From Streptomyces chumphonensis (GTDB lineage: Bacteria > Actinomycetota > Actinomycetes > Streptomycetales > Streptomycetaceae), in NCBI RefSeq assembly GCF_014779715.1, contig NZ_JACXYU010000007.1, forward strand, positions 62,001 to 126,000: a stretch of 64,000 nucleotides of DNA. The letters run 5' to 3'. Both the position numbers and the translations under genes were made by a program. Below are positions 1 through 9,512 of this stretch, one piece after another. Position 1 is the stretch's first letter; every line of letters starts with the position of its first letter. The notes beneath the pieces are model-generated. The model searched no databases, had not been told where the DNA came from, and worked only from the letters and a program-made list of their open reading frames with translations.

Positions 1-1163
1 CCGAGCTGCGCTACCCGAAGTTCATCGCCGGGACGCACCGGGACCTGGCCGAGGTGGAGTCGGCGTCGGCGCCGGACATCTTCGCCGCGCTGCGGGAGCG
101 GGACGTCCTCCTGCACCACCCCTACGACTCGTTCTCCACGTCCGTGCAGGCGTTCCTGGAGCAGGCGGCGGCCGACCCGGACGTCCTGGCGATCAAGCAG
201 ACCCTCTACCGGACCTCCGGCGACTCGCCGATCGTCGACGCGCTCATCGACGCCGCCGAGTCCGGCAAGCAGGTGCTCGTGCTCGTCGAGATCAAGGCGC
301 GCTTCGACGAGCAGGCCAACATCAAGTGGGCGCGCAAGCTGGAGGAGTCCGGCTGCCACGTCGTCTACGGCCTGGTGGGACTCAAGACCCACTGCAAGCT
401 CTCCCTCGTCGTGCGGCAGGAGGGCGACCAGCTGCGCCGCTACGCCCACGTCGGCACCGGCAACTACCACCCGAAGACGGCCCGCCTGTACGAGGACCTG
501 GGCCTGCTGACGGCCGACCCGCAGGTCGGCGCGGACCTCTCCGACCTGTTCAACCGGCTCTCCGGCTACTCGCGGCGCGAGACCTACCGCCGGCTGCTGG
601 TCGCGCCGACGTCACTGCGCGACGGCCTGGTCTCCCGGATCACCAAGGAGATATCCCACCACCGCGCCGGACGGCCCGCGTTCGTGCGGATGAAGGTCAA
701 CTCGATCGTCGACGAGGCCGTCATCGACGCCCTGTACCGCGCCTCGCGGGCCGGGGTGCCCGTGGAGCTGTGGGTGCGCGGGATATGCGCCGTGCGGCCG
801 GGCGTCCCCGGGCTCAGCGAGAACATCCGCGTCCGCAGCGTCCTCGGCCGCTTCCTCGAACACTCCCGCGTCTTCGCGTTCGGCGCCGGCGGCGACCCGG
901 AGGTGTGGATCGGCAGCGCCGACCTCATGCACCGCAACCTCGACCGCCGCATCGAAGCGCTCGTGCGCGTCACCGACCCCGCCCACCGGGCGGCGCTCAA
1001 CCGGCTGCTGGAGACCGGCGTGGACGACGCCACCGCCTCCTGGCACCTCGGCCCCGACGGTGACTGGACCCGCCGGGCCACCGACCCCGAGGGCCGGCCG
1101 CTGCGCAACGTACAGGAAATGCTCATCGACGCCCGGAGGCGCCGACGTGGCCCCACGACATGA
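1..1163 (+). CDS. ppk: polyphosphate kinase 1, C-terminal part
   Basis: This is the 3' part of an RNA-degradosome-type PPK1, the enzyme that reversibly builds polyphosphate from ATP. The frame is already open at base 3, so the N-terminal domains lie outside the window. Both phospholipase-D-like active-site histidines are visible: one in LKTHCKL (codon 390-392), the position of the autophosphorylated His in the family, and one in LEHSRVFAF (codon 861-863). The conserved block [10 protein letters not shown] follows the first. The stop at 1161-1163 lies inside the next gene, which encodes a polyphosphate-associated CHAD protein, so the two are translationally coupled. Confidence 0.97.
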   Translation, partial: ELRYPKFIAGTHRDLAEVESASAPDIFAALRERDVLLHHPYDSFSTSVQAFLEQAAADPDVLAIKQTLYRTSGDSPIVDALIDAAESGKQVLVLVEIKARFDEQANIKWARKLEESGCHVVYGLVGLKTHCKLSLVVRQEGDQLRRYAHVGTGNYHPKTARLYEDLGLLTADPQVGADLSDLFNRLSGYSRRETYRRLLVAPTSLRDGLVSRITKEISHHRAGRPAFVRMKVNSIVDEAVIDALYRASRAGVPVELWVRGICAVRPGVPGLSENIRVRSVLGRFLEHSRVFAFGAGGDPEVWIGSADLMHRNLDRRIEALVRVTDPAHRAALNRLLETGVDDATASWHLGPDGDWTRRATDPEGRPLRNVQEMLIDARRRRRGPTT

Positions 1164-2289
1164 CCTCACGGCCGACGGCACCAAGCCGTCGGCCGCCGCG
1201 GCACCGCGCGCCCTGGTGCCGCACGCCCCCGGGCCCCGCACGGAGCGGCCGGGCCCGGGCGGCGCCGAGGGGGAGAGGCCGCCCGCCGTCGGCGGCACCG
1301 CCGGCGAACTGCTGGCGGGCTACCTGCACCACCAGGCCGCCGAGCTGCTGCGGGCCCTGCGGATGCACGAGGAGACGGCCGGCAGCGCCGAGGCCGCGGC
1401 CGAGGCCGCCCAGGCCGTCCGGCACCTGCGCCGCGCCGCCCGCCGCATCAGCGGCACCCTGCACACCTTCCGGCGGCTGCTCGACACCGCCTGGGCCGAC
1501 GAACTCGCCGGGGAGCTGAACTGGCTCTCCGAGCTGCTGACCCGCGAGTACGACTACGGCAACCGGCTGGAACGGCTCCTGGCCGCGCTGCACCGGCTCT
1601 CCTCGGCACCCGGGGAGCCGGACGGCACCCGGAGCGCCGGACGTCCCGGGGTGGGCGCGGCCCGGGCGGGGGCCCTGCTGGAACGCCAGCTGACGCTGCT
1701 CCGCACCCGCGCCCACTCCGCCGCCCTCCAGGCCCTCGGCTCCGGCCGCTTCCACGCGGTCGCCGACGCCGTCGCCGTCCTGGCCTCCGAGGTGCCGCTG
1801 GCGGGCGAGCCGGACGGCGCGGCCACGGGAGCGGTGGCGGCCGACGGCGGCGTCGCGCGGCCCGCCGCGGTCGTCCTGCGGCCGAGCGCCGAGCAGGCCC
1901 ACCGGCGGCTGGTCGACGCCGTCGACTCGCTGCCGTTCGGGCCCGGCGCCCTCGCCCACACCCTCACCGTCGCCGAGGACCGCTACGACGGCGCCTGGCA
2001 CCACGTCGGCACGCTGCTGCGGCAGGTCCGCTACGCACAGGAGGTCATGGGGGAGGAGAGCCCCCCGCTGACGACGGCCGCCCGCCACCTGCGGCGGCAC
2101 CGGGAGGCGGCGGAGGCCGCCGCTGCCGCCGCCTCGGCGGGCCGCACGCCCCGCATCGCCCCGGCCACCGCCTACGCGCTCGGGGTCCTGCACGCCGACC
2201 AGCGGCATGAGGTGGAGGCCGCACGATTGGCGTTCTGTCGCGTCTGGCATCCCTCGGGAGGCGCCGATCATGCCCCCCTCCACGTCTGA
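1147..2289 (+). CDS. CHAD domain protein
   Basis: This 380-residue, mostly helical, Arg/His-rich protein carries a CHAD domain over roughly residues 50-380. The CHAD family binds polyphosphate and is often encoded next to ppk, which fits its position here. The start chosen is GTG 1147, because GGAGG at 1135-1139 sits 7 nt upstream. An ATG at 1060 in the same frame lies deep inside ppk and has no ribosome site. It overlaps ppk by 17 nt, and its own end overlaps the NUDIX gene by 20 nt, so ppk-CHAD-NUDIX look like one transcript. The last 80 bases are duplicated near 4930. Binding of polyphosphate is a family inference. Confidence 0.9.
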   Translation: MAPRHDLTADGTKPSAAAAPRALVPHAPGPRTERPGPGGAEGERPPAVGGTAGELLAGYLHHQAAELLRALRMHEETAGSAEAAAEAAQAVRHLRRAARRISGTLHTFRRLLDTAWADELAGELNWLSELLTREYDYGNRLERLLAALHRLSSAPGEPDGTRSAGRPGVGAARAGALLERQLTLLRTRAHSAALQALGSGRFHAVADAVAVLASEVPLAGEPDGAATGAVAADGGVARPAAVVLRPSAEQAHRRLVDAVDSLPFGPGALAHTLTVAEDRYDGAWHHVGTLLRQVRYAQEVMGEESPPLTTAARHLRRHREAAEAAAAAASAGRTPRIAPATAYALGVLHADQRHEVEAARLAFCRVWHPSGGADHAPLHV

Positions 2290-2749
2290 CGCCGCGCCGC
2301 GCGGCGCGCCGGTCCACGCGGCCGGCTGCGTCCTGTGGCGCGCGGAGCGTGGCGACCCGGCCGTGGACGACGCGGTCGACGGCCACGCCGCCCTCGACGC
2401 CGCCGTCGATGTGGCCCTCGTCCACCGGCCGAAGTACGACGACTGGTCCCATCCCAAGGGCAAGCTTCATCCGGGCGAGAGCGCCGAGGCGGCGGCCGTG
2501 CGCGAGGTCCGCGAGGAGACGGGCGCGCGGTGCGTCCTCGGCGCCCGTCTCCCCACCGTGCGGTACGCGGTGGAGGGGCGTCCGAAGACGGTCGACTACT
2601 GGGTCGCCGAGGCGGTGTCCGGCTCGTTCGTCCCCAGCCGTGAGATCGACCGCGTCGCCTGGCTGCCACCCGGGCGGGCCCGGCTCCTCCTCACCCACCC
2701 CCGCGACCGCGCCCTCCTCGACGCCGCCCTCACCGCCCTGACCCGCTGA
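2205..2749 (+). repeat. direct repeat copy 1: CHAD 3' end plus NUDIX gene
   Basis: This stretch is the intact copy of a sequence that recurs, shortened and mutated, at 4930-5226 in the same orientation. The two copies bracket the GT39-like gene and nearby remnants. Confidence 0.85.
2270..2749 (+). CDS. NUDIX hydrolase (MutT-like)
   Basis: A 159-residue NUDIX hydrolase that would cleave a nucleoside-diphosphate-linked substrate. The NUDIX box GX5EX7REUXEEXGU is complete at about residues 64-86 (begins GKLHPGE, continues REVREETGA). ATG 2270 follows GGGAGG (2256-2261) with an 8-nt spacer, while an in-frame ATG at 2207 lies in the CHAD gene. It lacks the histidine-phosphatase domain of mycobacterial MutT1. 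In other streptomycetes, as I recall, the pstSCAB phosphate importer follows this gene; here a foreign-looking island follows. A second, broken copy lies at 4930-5226. The substrate (8-oxo-dGTP, diadenosine polyphosphate or other) cannot be told from sequence. Confidence 0.93.
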   Translation: MPPSTSDAAPRGAPVHAAGCVLWRAERGDPAVDDAVDGHAALDAAVDVALVHRPKYDDWSHPKGKLHPGESAEAAAVREVREETGARCVLGARLPTVRYAVEGRPKTVDYWVAEAVSGSFVPSREIDRVAWLPPGRARLLLTHPRDRALLDAALTALTR

Positions 2750-2834
2750 GCGCGCCGTCTGCGGGGGATCTACCGGTGAGGGGTGCTCCGGTTGCGCGCC
2801 GGGAGCTTGATCGCGTTCCGTACCCGGTGATCCA

Positions 2835-3000
2835 CTCGGCAATCTTTACGGTGTGAGATTCTTGAGAAGTCCCTAGATGGGCCGCAGGTTGCAGAGGCGC
2901 TACGGGACTGGCGCGCCTGCATGGATGGCGAAGGTTTCGAGTACGGGCATCCGTACGAGGCGAATGATGCCAGTGAGCCTTTGCCATCCTCGCGCCGAGC
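2835..3000 (+). pseudogene. fragment of a W-x-ACM-type secreted/lipoprotein gene
   Basis: One forward frame here reads as real protein: ILEKSLDGPQVAEALRDW, then RACMDGEGFEYGHPYEAND. Helix-forming W-R-A-C-M followed by G-F-x-Y resembles a motif I recall from actinobacterial secreted proteins of unknown function. The frame is closed upstream by a stop near 2829 and has no start or ribosome site, and the downstream translation becomes arbitrary after about 3000. I read it as a short leftover of a lost gene at the edge of the island. The rest of 2750-3098 is lower in GC and shows nothing else I can name. Confidence 0.35.
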
Positions 3001-3098
3001 TGGCCGGATGGAGGGCGAGGAGGGCCAGATGGCTCTCTCCAGTTCGTGGGCGGCCCAACTCATAAGGTCTCCCCCCCCCATTTTCGGCGATCAACAAT

Positions 3099-3281
3099 TC
3101 ACTCGGAAATGGCGACACAAGCAATCACTAGACCTGGCCCCACAAGCCAATGGAGCCGTGGTGTCACAAAGATGGCCCCGCCGAGGACGAGGACGGCCCC
3201 GGCCGTCAGATGGACGGCAGCCTCCGGCCTGCGGGTGCGGCGGAGGTCAGCCACGGTCGATCTCGATTCCGGCGCAGTCAC
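3099..3281 (-). CDS. small putative membrane protein
   Basis: A possible 60-residue protein from GTG 3281. After a charged N-terminus, residues 25-58 are almost wholly hydrophobic and could form two short membrane segments (LTAGAVLVLGGAIF and WLVGPGLVIACVAIS). It overlaps the end of the upstream GT39-like gene by 35 nt on the same strand, as coupled genes do. The ribosome site is poor. I do not recognise a family; it could also be a fragment. Confidence 0.35.
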   Translation of the reverse strand: MTAPESRSTVADLRRTRRPEAAVHLTAGAVLVLGGAIFVTPRLHWLVGPGLVIACVAISE

Positions 3282-4722
3282 GAGCCCAGAGACGGACCTC
3301 AGCCCCGTGCACCATGACGCGTTGACACACGGTGAAGTGGCTCTGAAGTGTCTCCCGTTTGATCTTCTCCTGAGACGTCTGGTCCAACGGCTGGCCCGCG
3401 GGGTCGGTCAAAGCGATCACCCGATCCTCAGCGAGAATCCGACGACGGATCTGATCGCCCGGGTACTCGACACCGCGGAGTGTTCCCGAAGCTGCGGGCG
3501 ACTGGGCCAACGCGATGTCGTTGAGCCGGCCGTAGAGGACCGGGTCGTGCAGGACCCAGTCTCGACGGCGAGCCGGCATCAGGAGCACAGCGTCGCCTGG
3601 TTGTGCGATCTCATTCACCACTTCGCTGATGGCAAGTACGTTGTCCTTGCGGGCTTCTGGGGAGCGGATGGTCGCGTGCCATGGGGCGAGGAACGCGATC
3701 ACGACCGCGGGGATCGCAGCGACCGCGGCCCAGCTGTGGAGTGGCCGGCGGTGGTACTTGCGAAGCCCGTCAGAGTGGAGCGCTCGGTCTCCGGCGGCTC
3801 CGACGAGAAGGGCGAGGCCGGCCATGGAGTACATGACGTACCGGTCGACGTAGTACGGTTTGATCATCGAAATGAGCATGAGCAGCCCTGTCGGCACGAC
3901 GAGCAAGGGCAAGGCCACGTCTCGTAGGGCAAGTGAGCCTCGTGCGGTCGGCTTCACCGTGCTCAGGAGAATACCGACAGAGGCGACAGCGATAAACCCG
4001 GCCCATTCCACCAACCCGGGGCGGGAGAGCCAACCGAGCTGTGCTTCTGCCTGCCCGACAGCGAGGAGCCCCAGAGGGGCGCTTCCTGCTCCCACGCAGA
4101 ACACCGAGAGCAGGAAGCGCCGTTGGATCACGCTTGACACGCGGGTCAGGCGCAGCGTCACCCCGTGCGCCACCACAGCGAGCACGGCGAACAGGTTGAG
4201 CCAGCAACCCAGGGTCGCCACGATGGCGTATCCGCCCCAGAAGCCCGGGTGGCCGCCCTGAACGGCGCGCACGAAGAACCAGGAGGACCACACCACGCAA
4301 GCGGCCACAAGAGCGTAGGAGCGGCCCTCCAGCGCGTAGTCCTGCACCATGGGCGTCGATGCGTACGCCATCCCCGCGAGGAAACCCGCTCGCGGAGAGA
4401 CAAGTCGTCCCGCTACAGCGGCGACACCGACTGTCGCCACTGCGGTGGCCAGTACGGACGGCGCGCGAAGTGCGACCGTTCCCCCGTCCCACAGTGCGAA
4501 CCAGCCGTGCACCATCAGATAGTGGAGCGCGTGGACGGCGTCAATGTCTTGAACGAGCAGCCACAGTTCGCTCAGAGAGCGATGTGCCACGCTTTCGGTG
4601 ACCGCCTCGTCCCGCCACATGGAACCGCCGCGTCGTGTTCCCCAGGCGCCTAACCCAAGGCTCAGCAGGGCGGGCAGCACGAGGGTGAGCCACCGGCGAT
4701 CCCGTCTCGGCGCCGGCGGCAT
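3247..4722 (-). CDS. GT39-like multi-pass membrane glycosyltransferase
   Basis: A 491-residue integral membrane protein of the GT-C fold group annotated as glycosyltransferase family 39 in streptomycetes. Such enzymes use a lipid-phosphate sugar to glycosylate an exported substrate. The acidic motif W36-R-D-E39 sits in the first outer loop, followed by DAVHALHYLMVHGW, the usual second conserved block. About ten hydrophobic segments follow, then a roughly 130-residue C-terminal soluble part (PGDAVLLMPARRRDWV and beyond). Base composition is visibly lower in GC than in its neighbours, and the gene sits between the intact and decayed NUDIX copies. Together these suggest acquisition by transfer. 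Sugar and acceptor are unknown. Confidence 0.8.
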   Translation of the reverse strand: MPPAPRRDRRWLTLVLPALLSLGLGAWGTRRGGSMWRDEAVTESVAHRSLSELWLLVQDIDAVHALHYLMVHGWFALWDGGTVALRAPSVLATAVATVGVAAVAGRLVSPRAGFLAGMAYASTPMVQDYALEGRSYALVAACVVWSSWFFVRAVQGGHPGFWGGYAIVATLGCWLNLFAVLAVVAHGVTLRLTRVSSVIQRRFLLSVFCVGAGSAPLGLLAVGQAEAQLGWLSRPGLVEWAGFIAVASVGILLSTVKPTARGSLALRDVALPLLVVPTGLLMLISMIKPYYVDRYVMYSMAGLALLVGAAGDRALHSDGLRKYHRRPLHSWAAVAAIPAVVIAFLAPWHATIRSPEARKDNVLAISEVVNEIAQPGDAVLLMPARRRDWVLHDPVLYGRLNDIALAQSPAASGTLRGVEYPGDQIRRRILAEDRVIALTDPAGQPLDQTSQEKIKRETLQSHFTVCQRVMVHGAEVRLWARDCAGIEIDRG

Positions 4723-4929
4723 CGTGGTCGGCTGGTCAATGGTCTTCGCTTGAACTGCCGAAATGGTGTTCCCCCCTCTTTCGGTCCTTACGTCAGACCG
4801 GTGCTTCCGTGGTCAGCCCGGTGCGCGACAGCCTGAACAGTACGGCGACTGCCGCAGGTAGTGGCGTCAGACCTTCGAAGATCAGCCAGACTCGTGAACC
4901 CCGGATCCGGGAACCTGTTCAGACGATTA

Positions 4930-5226
4930 GCAGCACGAGGTGGAGGCCGCGCGATTGGCGTTCTGTCGCGTCTGGCGCCACTCCGGAGGCGCCGATCACG
5001 CCCCCACGTCTGACGCCGGCCGCGCGGCGCGCCGGTCCACGCGGCCGGCCGCGTCCTGTGGCGCGCGCGGCCGTGGGCCGTCGCCCTCGTCCACCGGCCG
5101 AAGTACGACGACTGGTCCCATCCCAAGGGCAAGCTGCATCCGGGCGAGAGCGCCGAGGCGGCGGCCGTGCGCGAGGTCCGCGAGGAGACGGGCGCGCGGT
5201 GCGTCCTCACCGCCCTGACCCGCTGA
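4930..5226 (+). pseudogene. decayed second copy of CHAD-end/NUDIX gene
   Basis: From CAGCACGAGGTGGAGG onward this sequence tracks 2205-2749 closely, but the NUDIX start ATG is ACG (in GATCACGCC). About 70 bases are lost between the first conserved block and the segment encoding [12 protein letters not shown]. About 190 bases are missing between GCGTCCTC and ACCGCCCTGACCCGCTGA. The NUDIX box itself is intact. The second deletion joins at a shared CCTC. With no start and no C-terminal half it cannot make a working enzyme. It marks the far border of the island beginning at 2750. Confidence 0.88.
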
Positions 5227-5264
5227 ATCCTCGGCCCGCGTTTCCGTCCCTGCGGGGTTCCGCC

Positions 5265-6509
5265 TCAGTCCGAGGAGGGGGGTCGGTTGCGCCCGAGTCG
5301 TTCGTGGGCGTCGACGAAGTCTCCGGACACGACGGCGGAGACCGTCGAGAGATCCAGAGCGAGAGCGAAACCGGCGATGATCTCCGCCAGTCGCTGGGAA
5401 CCTCCCTGACCGGTGCACCCCATCATGGCCAGGAACTCGTTCTGTGTGGGCAGGCCGGTCCCCCCTCCGACGGTGCCGAGGGTCAGGCCGGGCAGGGTGA
5501 TGCAGGCGTGGACGCCGTCCTTCGTGCGTTCGAGCGTGAAGTGCCCCACGCTGGATTCGTGGGTGCAGGCGATGTCCTGGCCTGTGGCCGTGAAGACCGC
5601 CGCGACGATGTTGGCGGTGTTGGCGTTGGACCCGAGCGTTCCGCTGTGGACGGCTCCCGCCATGATGTGCTGGTGCCCGGAGACGAGAGCATCAGGTGTG
5701 GTTTTCAGGACGCGTTCGACAACCTCAGTCGGCAGGACACAGTCGGCGACGACGCGTGTTCCACGGCCCTCGGCCACAGCCTGGGCGGACGCCTTCTTGT
5801 CGCCGGACGAGTTGCCCTCGATGATGAAGGACTCGAAGTCCTCCTCGGCGACCAGGCGCCGTTGCCCCATGAGCCACTGGCAAGCATGCCAGGTACCGAC
5901 AGTCGTCATGTTCTGCCCGGCCGCCTCCCCCGTGGTGTAGCGGAACCTCAGGTGTACGGTTCTGCCGAGCAACACGGGCTCGATCGATAAGAGTTCGGCG
6001 TGCCGGGAGATCTCGCGCACCTTCTCGCGCAGCTCGCCGAGGTGTTGGGGGACGGCGGCGGCGAAGCGGCTTGCCCCGGCCAGCCGTGAGAACACGAAGA
6101 CCGGAGCACGCGTGATGGCCTGAAAGGCAGTACGGGTACTCACGCCGCCCGACAGGGTCAGAGCCAGAGCACCCCGTGTCGCCGATGCCACCAACGCGCC
6201 TTCGGTCGTCGCCAGAGGGGCGTAGATCTCGCCCCGCACCACGGGCCCGTCGAACAGCAGGGGCCCGGCCACGCCGACCGGGATCTCGACGGAGCCGACC
6301 AGCCCCTCGATGTTCCCTGACAGTTGTTCGGGGTCGAGCCGGGTGTGTTGCAGCGTGCCCAACGCCGTTCCCGTCACCTCACGGAGCCACGTCAAGCGGG
6401 AGACACGTGCTGCCTCCGTGTGTAGGCCCTTGCCCGGCACGAATCGTTGCGCTCTTCCCGATGGAGACGTACCGCTTACGTGTTCACCGCTTCCGGAACT
6501 CATGGCCAT
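5265..6509 (-). CDS. hmgr: hydroxymethylglutaryl-CoA reductase (class I type)
   Basis: A 414-residue HMG-CoA reductase that would make mevalonate from HMG-CoA with NADPH. Catalytic residues of the family are present: Glu103 in TTEGALVAS, Lys in SGDKKAS (about 238), Asp312 in GQDIACTHESS, and a C-terminal His402 in FVDAHERLGRNR. The glycine-rich GTVGGGTGLPTQ follows. ATG 6509 is preceded by AGGAGG with a 6-nt spacer; ATG 6503 is an alternative. No other mevalonate-pathway gene is in the window, while MEP-pathway ispD-ispF lie at 51.9 kb. The enzyme may serve a pathway encoded elsewhere or be a resistant second target; both are inferences. Confidence 0.94.
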   Translation of the reverse strand: MAMSSGSGEHVSGTSPSGRAQRFVPGKGLHTEAARVSRLTWLREVTGTALGTLQHTRLDPEQLSGNIEGLVGSVEIPVGVAGPLLFDGPVVRGEIYAPLATTEGALVASATRGALALTLSGGVSTRTAFQAITRAPVFVFSRLAGASRFAAAVPQHLGELREKVREISRHAELLSIEPVLLGRTVHLRFRYTTGEAAGQNMTTVGTWHACQWLMGQRRLVAEEDFESFIIEGNSSGDKKASAQAVAEGRGTRVVADCVLPTEVVERVLKTTPDALVSGHQHIMAGAVHSGTLGSNANTANIVAAVFTATGQDIACTHESSVGHFTLERTKDGVHACITLPGLTLGTVGGGTGLPTQNEFLAMMGCTGQGGSQRLAEIIAGFALALDLSTVSAVVSGDFVDAHERLGRNRPPSSD

Positions 6510-6589
6510 CACCTTCCTCCTATGGGAAGGCTTCCCCGATATCCTTGAGCAGACCCCCGTTTCGGACCTTCGCGACTTGTCCGGCCCGT

Positions 6590-7393
6590 TCACTCGCCCA
6601 GCGGCGCCAGGGCCGCCCAGGGGAGGGTGATCTCGCCCTGGCGCCAGCGGGTGGCGGTGTCGGCCACGGGCCAGCGGGCCGAGACCGCGCGGACGGCGGC
6701 GATCCAGCGCTGGCGGGCACCGAGCGGGGCCAGCGGGGCGGCGGACGCCCAGGCGGCGTCGAAATCGGTGAGGAAGGCGTGCACCGGCTCGCCGGGGACG
6801 TTGCGGTGGATCAGCGCCTTCGGGAGACGTTCGGCCAGATCGGAGGGGCGTCCGAGGGCCGCGAGCCGGGCGGCGAACGTCACGGTGCGCGGACCCTCGG
6901 GGCCGAGGGCGACCCAGACGTGGCGACGGCCGATCTCGTCGCAGGTGCCCTCCACGAGCAGGCCGCCGGGGGCCAGCCGTGCGCACAGCCGTGCCCAGAC
7001 GGCGGGGACGTCGGCCTCCGGGTACTGCCGCAGGACGTTCGCCGCGCGGATCAGGGTCGGCCGCTCCGGCAGCGGCACCTCGAACCCGCCGCGCACGAAG
7101 CTCAGCCCGTCCCGCAGGTAGGGCGCGGCGGCGGCCACCCGGTCGGGGTCGATCTCCACGCCGGTCACACGGACGTCGGCCCGCACCCGGCGCAGCCGCT
7201 CCAGCAGCTCGACGGCCGTCCAGGGCGCGGCGCCGTAGCCGAGGTCGACGGCCAGCGGCGCGGTGGCGCGACGCAGCGCGGGCGCGTGCGTGGCGGCGAT
7301 CCAGCGGTCCATGCGGCGCAGCCGGTTCGGGTTGGTCGTGCCGCGCGTGACGGTCCCCACCGGGCGCGGGCGGGAGGCGGCGGGCGAGGGCAT
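6590..7393 (-). CDS. class I SAM-dependent methyltransferase
   Basis: A 267-residue Rossmann-fold methyltransferase. Motif I reads VDLGYGAAPW at about residue 49, and the acidic strand-2 end is VTGVEIDPDRV. The usual glycine-rich motif I is modified (YGAAP in place of GxGxG). The frame ends in LPWAALAPLGE. It is transcribed away from mshA, with 138 bp between the two starts. As I recall a gene of this type sits beside mshA in many streptomycetes. Substrate unknown. Confidence 0.8.
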   Translation of the reverse strand: MPSPAASRPRPVGTVTRGTTNPNRLRRMDRWIAATHAPALRRATAPLAVDLGYGAAPWTAVELLERLRRVRADVRVTGVEIDPDRVAAAAPYLRDGLSFVRGGFEVPLPERPTLIRAANVLRQYPEADVPAVWARLCARLAPGGLLVEGTCDEIGRRHVWVALGPEGPRTVTFAARLAALGRPSDLAERLPKALIHRNVPGEPVHAFLTDFDAAWASAAPLAPLGARQRWIAAVRAVSARWPVADTATRWRQGEITLPWAALAPLGE

Positions 7394-7531
7394 GGAGGCC
7401 AGCGTACGGCTCCGTGCCGCAGGTCACGGTTGGGCAAAATCGGGAAGAGCGGGCAACCGTCCGGCGTTGCCGCCCGGAGGAACAGCCGTACCAGGAGTCC
7501 GCCAGACCGTCGGCCTTAGGGAGAGCACAGG

Positions 7532-8851
7532 GTGAGCTCGTACGTCACGAGGCTCGGACGGCGGCTGGGGCTTCCCGGCAGGGTGCCCCGCCGCGTCGCC
7601 ATGCTCAGCGTCCACACCTCCCCGCTGCACCAGCCGGGTACGGGGGACGCGGGCGGGATGAACGTCTACATCGTGGAGCTGGCCCGGCAGCTGGCCCAGC
7701 TCGGCATCGAGGTGGAGATCTTCACCCGCGCCACCACCGGCGGGCTCGCGCCGGCCGTGGAGCTGGCGCCGGGCGTGCTGGTGCGGCACGTGGACGCCGG
7801 GCCCTACGAGGGGCTGAAGAAGGAGGAGCTGCCCGCGCAGCTGTGCGCCTTCACGCACGGCGTGATGCAGGCGTGGGCCCGGCACCGGCCCGGCCACTAC
7901 GACCTCGTCCACTCGCACTACTGGCTGTCCGGCCATGTGGGCTGGCTGGCGGCGCAGCGCTGGGGGGTGCCGCTGGTGCACGCCATGCACACGATGGCGA
8001 AGGTGAAGAACGCGGCGCTCGCCGAGGGGGACGCGCCCGAGCCGGCGGCCCGCGTCATCGGGGAGACGCAGATCGTGCGGGCCGCCGACCGGCTGGTGGC
8101 CAACACCGCCGAGGAGGCCGGGGAGCTGGCGCGGTACTACGACGCCGACCCGGCCCGCACCGCCGTCGTCCACCCGGGCGTCAACCTGACGCGCTTCCGC
8201 CCCGCCGACGGACGGGCCGCCGCACGGGCCCGGCTGGGCCTGCCGCAGGACGCCCTCGTCCCGCTGTTCGCGGGACGCATCCAGCCGCTGAAGGCCCCGG
8301 ACATCCTGCTGCGCGCGGTGCACCTCCTGCTGGAGGAGGACCCGGGGCTGCGCGGACGGCTGGTCGTGCCCGTCGTCGGCGGCCCGTCCGGCAGCGGAAT
8401 GGCCCGGCCGGAGGGGCTGCAGAAGCTGGCGGCGAAGCTCGGCATCGCGGACGTCGTCCGGTTCCGGCCACCGCTCGGGCAGGAGGCGCTGGCGGACTGG
8501 TACCGGGCGGCGAGCGTCCTGGTCATGCCGTCGTACAGCGAGTCGTTCGGGCTGGTGGCGATCGAGGCGCAGGCGTCGGGCACACCGGTCGTGGCCGCCG
8601 CCGTCGGCGGGCTGCCGGTGGCCGTCCGGGACGGGCTGACCGGCTACCTCGTCGCCGGGCACGACCCGGCGGACTACGCCCGCGCCCTGCGCCGGTTCGC
8701 CGCCGAACCGGACCGCGTCACCCGAATGGGGGCGGCGGCGGCGGAGCACGCGCGGGGCTTCGGCTGGGCCGCCGCCGCCCGCAGGACCGCCGACGTCTAC
8801 GCCGACGCGCTCGCGGCGCGGCGAGGTCGCCTACGATCGCTGCATGTCTGA
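7532..8851 (+). CDS. mshA: D-inositol-3-phosphate glycosyltransferase
   Basis: A 439-residue GT4-family, GT-B-fold enzyme that joins GlcNAc from UDP-GlcNAc to 1L-myo-inositol-1-phosphate, the first step of mycothiol synthesis in actinobacteria. The N-terminal loop [20 protein letters not shown] and the C-terminal nucleotide-binding [20 protein letters not shown] with its E-x7-E pattern are both typical. GTG 7532 lies a few bases after GGGAGAG. The following YbjN gene overlaps it by 8 nt. Length matches the family. Confidence 0.96.
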   Translation: MSSYVTRLGRRLGLPGRVPRRVAMLSVHTSPLHQPGTGDAGGMNVYIVELARQLAQLGIEVEIFTRATTGGLAPAVELAPGVLVRHVDAGPYEGLKKEELPAQLCAFTHGVMQAWARHRPGHYDLVHSHYWLSGHVGWLAAQRWGVPLVHAMHTMAKVKNAALAEGDAPEPAARVIGETQIVRAADRLVANTAEEAGELARYYDADPARTAVVHPGVNLTRFRPADGRAAARARLGLPQDALVPLFAGRIQPLKAPDILLRAVHLLLEEDPGLRGRLVVPVVGGPSGSGMARPEGLQKLAAKLGIADVVRFRPPLGQEALADWYRAASVLVMPSYSESFGLVAIEAQASGTPVVAAAVGGLPVAVRDGLTGYLVAGHDPADYARALRRFAAEPDRVTRMGAAAAEHARGFGWAAAARRTADVYADALAARRGRLRSLHV

Positions 8852-9335
8852 CGCCGCCGCAGTGATCGAGCAGACGCTCGCCGACGCCGAGCTGGAGTGG
8901 GAGTCGCCGAAGCCGGGCACCTACGTCGTCACCCTGCCGGGCACGCGCAAGCTCTCCACCACGTGCCAGCTCATCGTCGGCGCGCACTCCCTGTCCGTGA
9001 ACGCGTTCGTGATCCGCAACCCCGACGAGAACCACGAGGGCGTCCACCGCTGGCTGTTGGAGCGGAACACCCGTCTGTACGGGGTGAGTTACGCCATCGA
9101 CCACCTCGGGGACGTCTACCTCGTCGGACGGCTGCCGCTCGCCGCCGTCACGCCCGAGGAGCTCGACCGCATCCTCGGCACCGTGCTGGAGAACGCCGAC
9201 GGCTCGTTCAACCACCTGCTGGAGCTGGGCTTCGCCGGGGCCATCAAGCGCGAGTACGCCTGGCGGACCTCCCGGGGGGAGTCCACCCGGAATCTGGCCG
9301 CCTTCACCCGCCTGACCGGGGAGAACCGCGAGTAA
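8844..9335 (+). CDS. YbjN domain protein
   Basis: A 163-residue protein of the YbjN family, a tetratricopeptide-chaperone-like fold of uncertain role. The body [20 protein letters not shown], then the WLLERN and VYLVGRLPL blocks, are characteristic of the actinobacterial members found beside mshA. It begins inside the last codons of mshA (8-nt overlap), so it is probably translated with it. No catalytic residues are evident. Confidence 0.85.
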   Translation: MSDAAAVIEQTLADAELEWESPKPGTYVVTLPGTRKLSTTCQLIVGAHSLSVNAFVIRNPDENHEGVHRWLLERNTRLYGVSYAIDHLGDVYLVGRLPLAAVTPEELDRILGTVLENADGSFNHLLELGFAGAIKREYAWRTSRGESTRNLAAFTRLTGENRE

Positions 9336-9512
9336 CACCGGCGCCGGCTGCGGGCGTCCCCGGTGCACGTCTTCCCGGTCCGGGACGGCGGGGGTAGGGT
9401 CCCGAGTCACGATCCCGCAACGCGGAGATCACGGTCGGGCACGTCGTCGTGACCGTCCGGGGCTCCGTGCTGCCCCGCACGTCCTCCCGACCCGCACGGA
9501 GACGGATAGCCG

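Noticed and set aside
5265..6509. HMG-CoA reductase as part of a mevalonate gene cluster
   Set aside because: No HMG-CoA synthase, kinase or isomerase gene is nearby; neighbours are unrelated.
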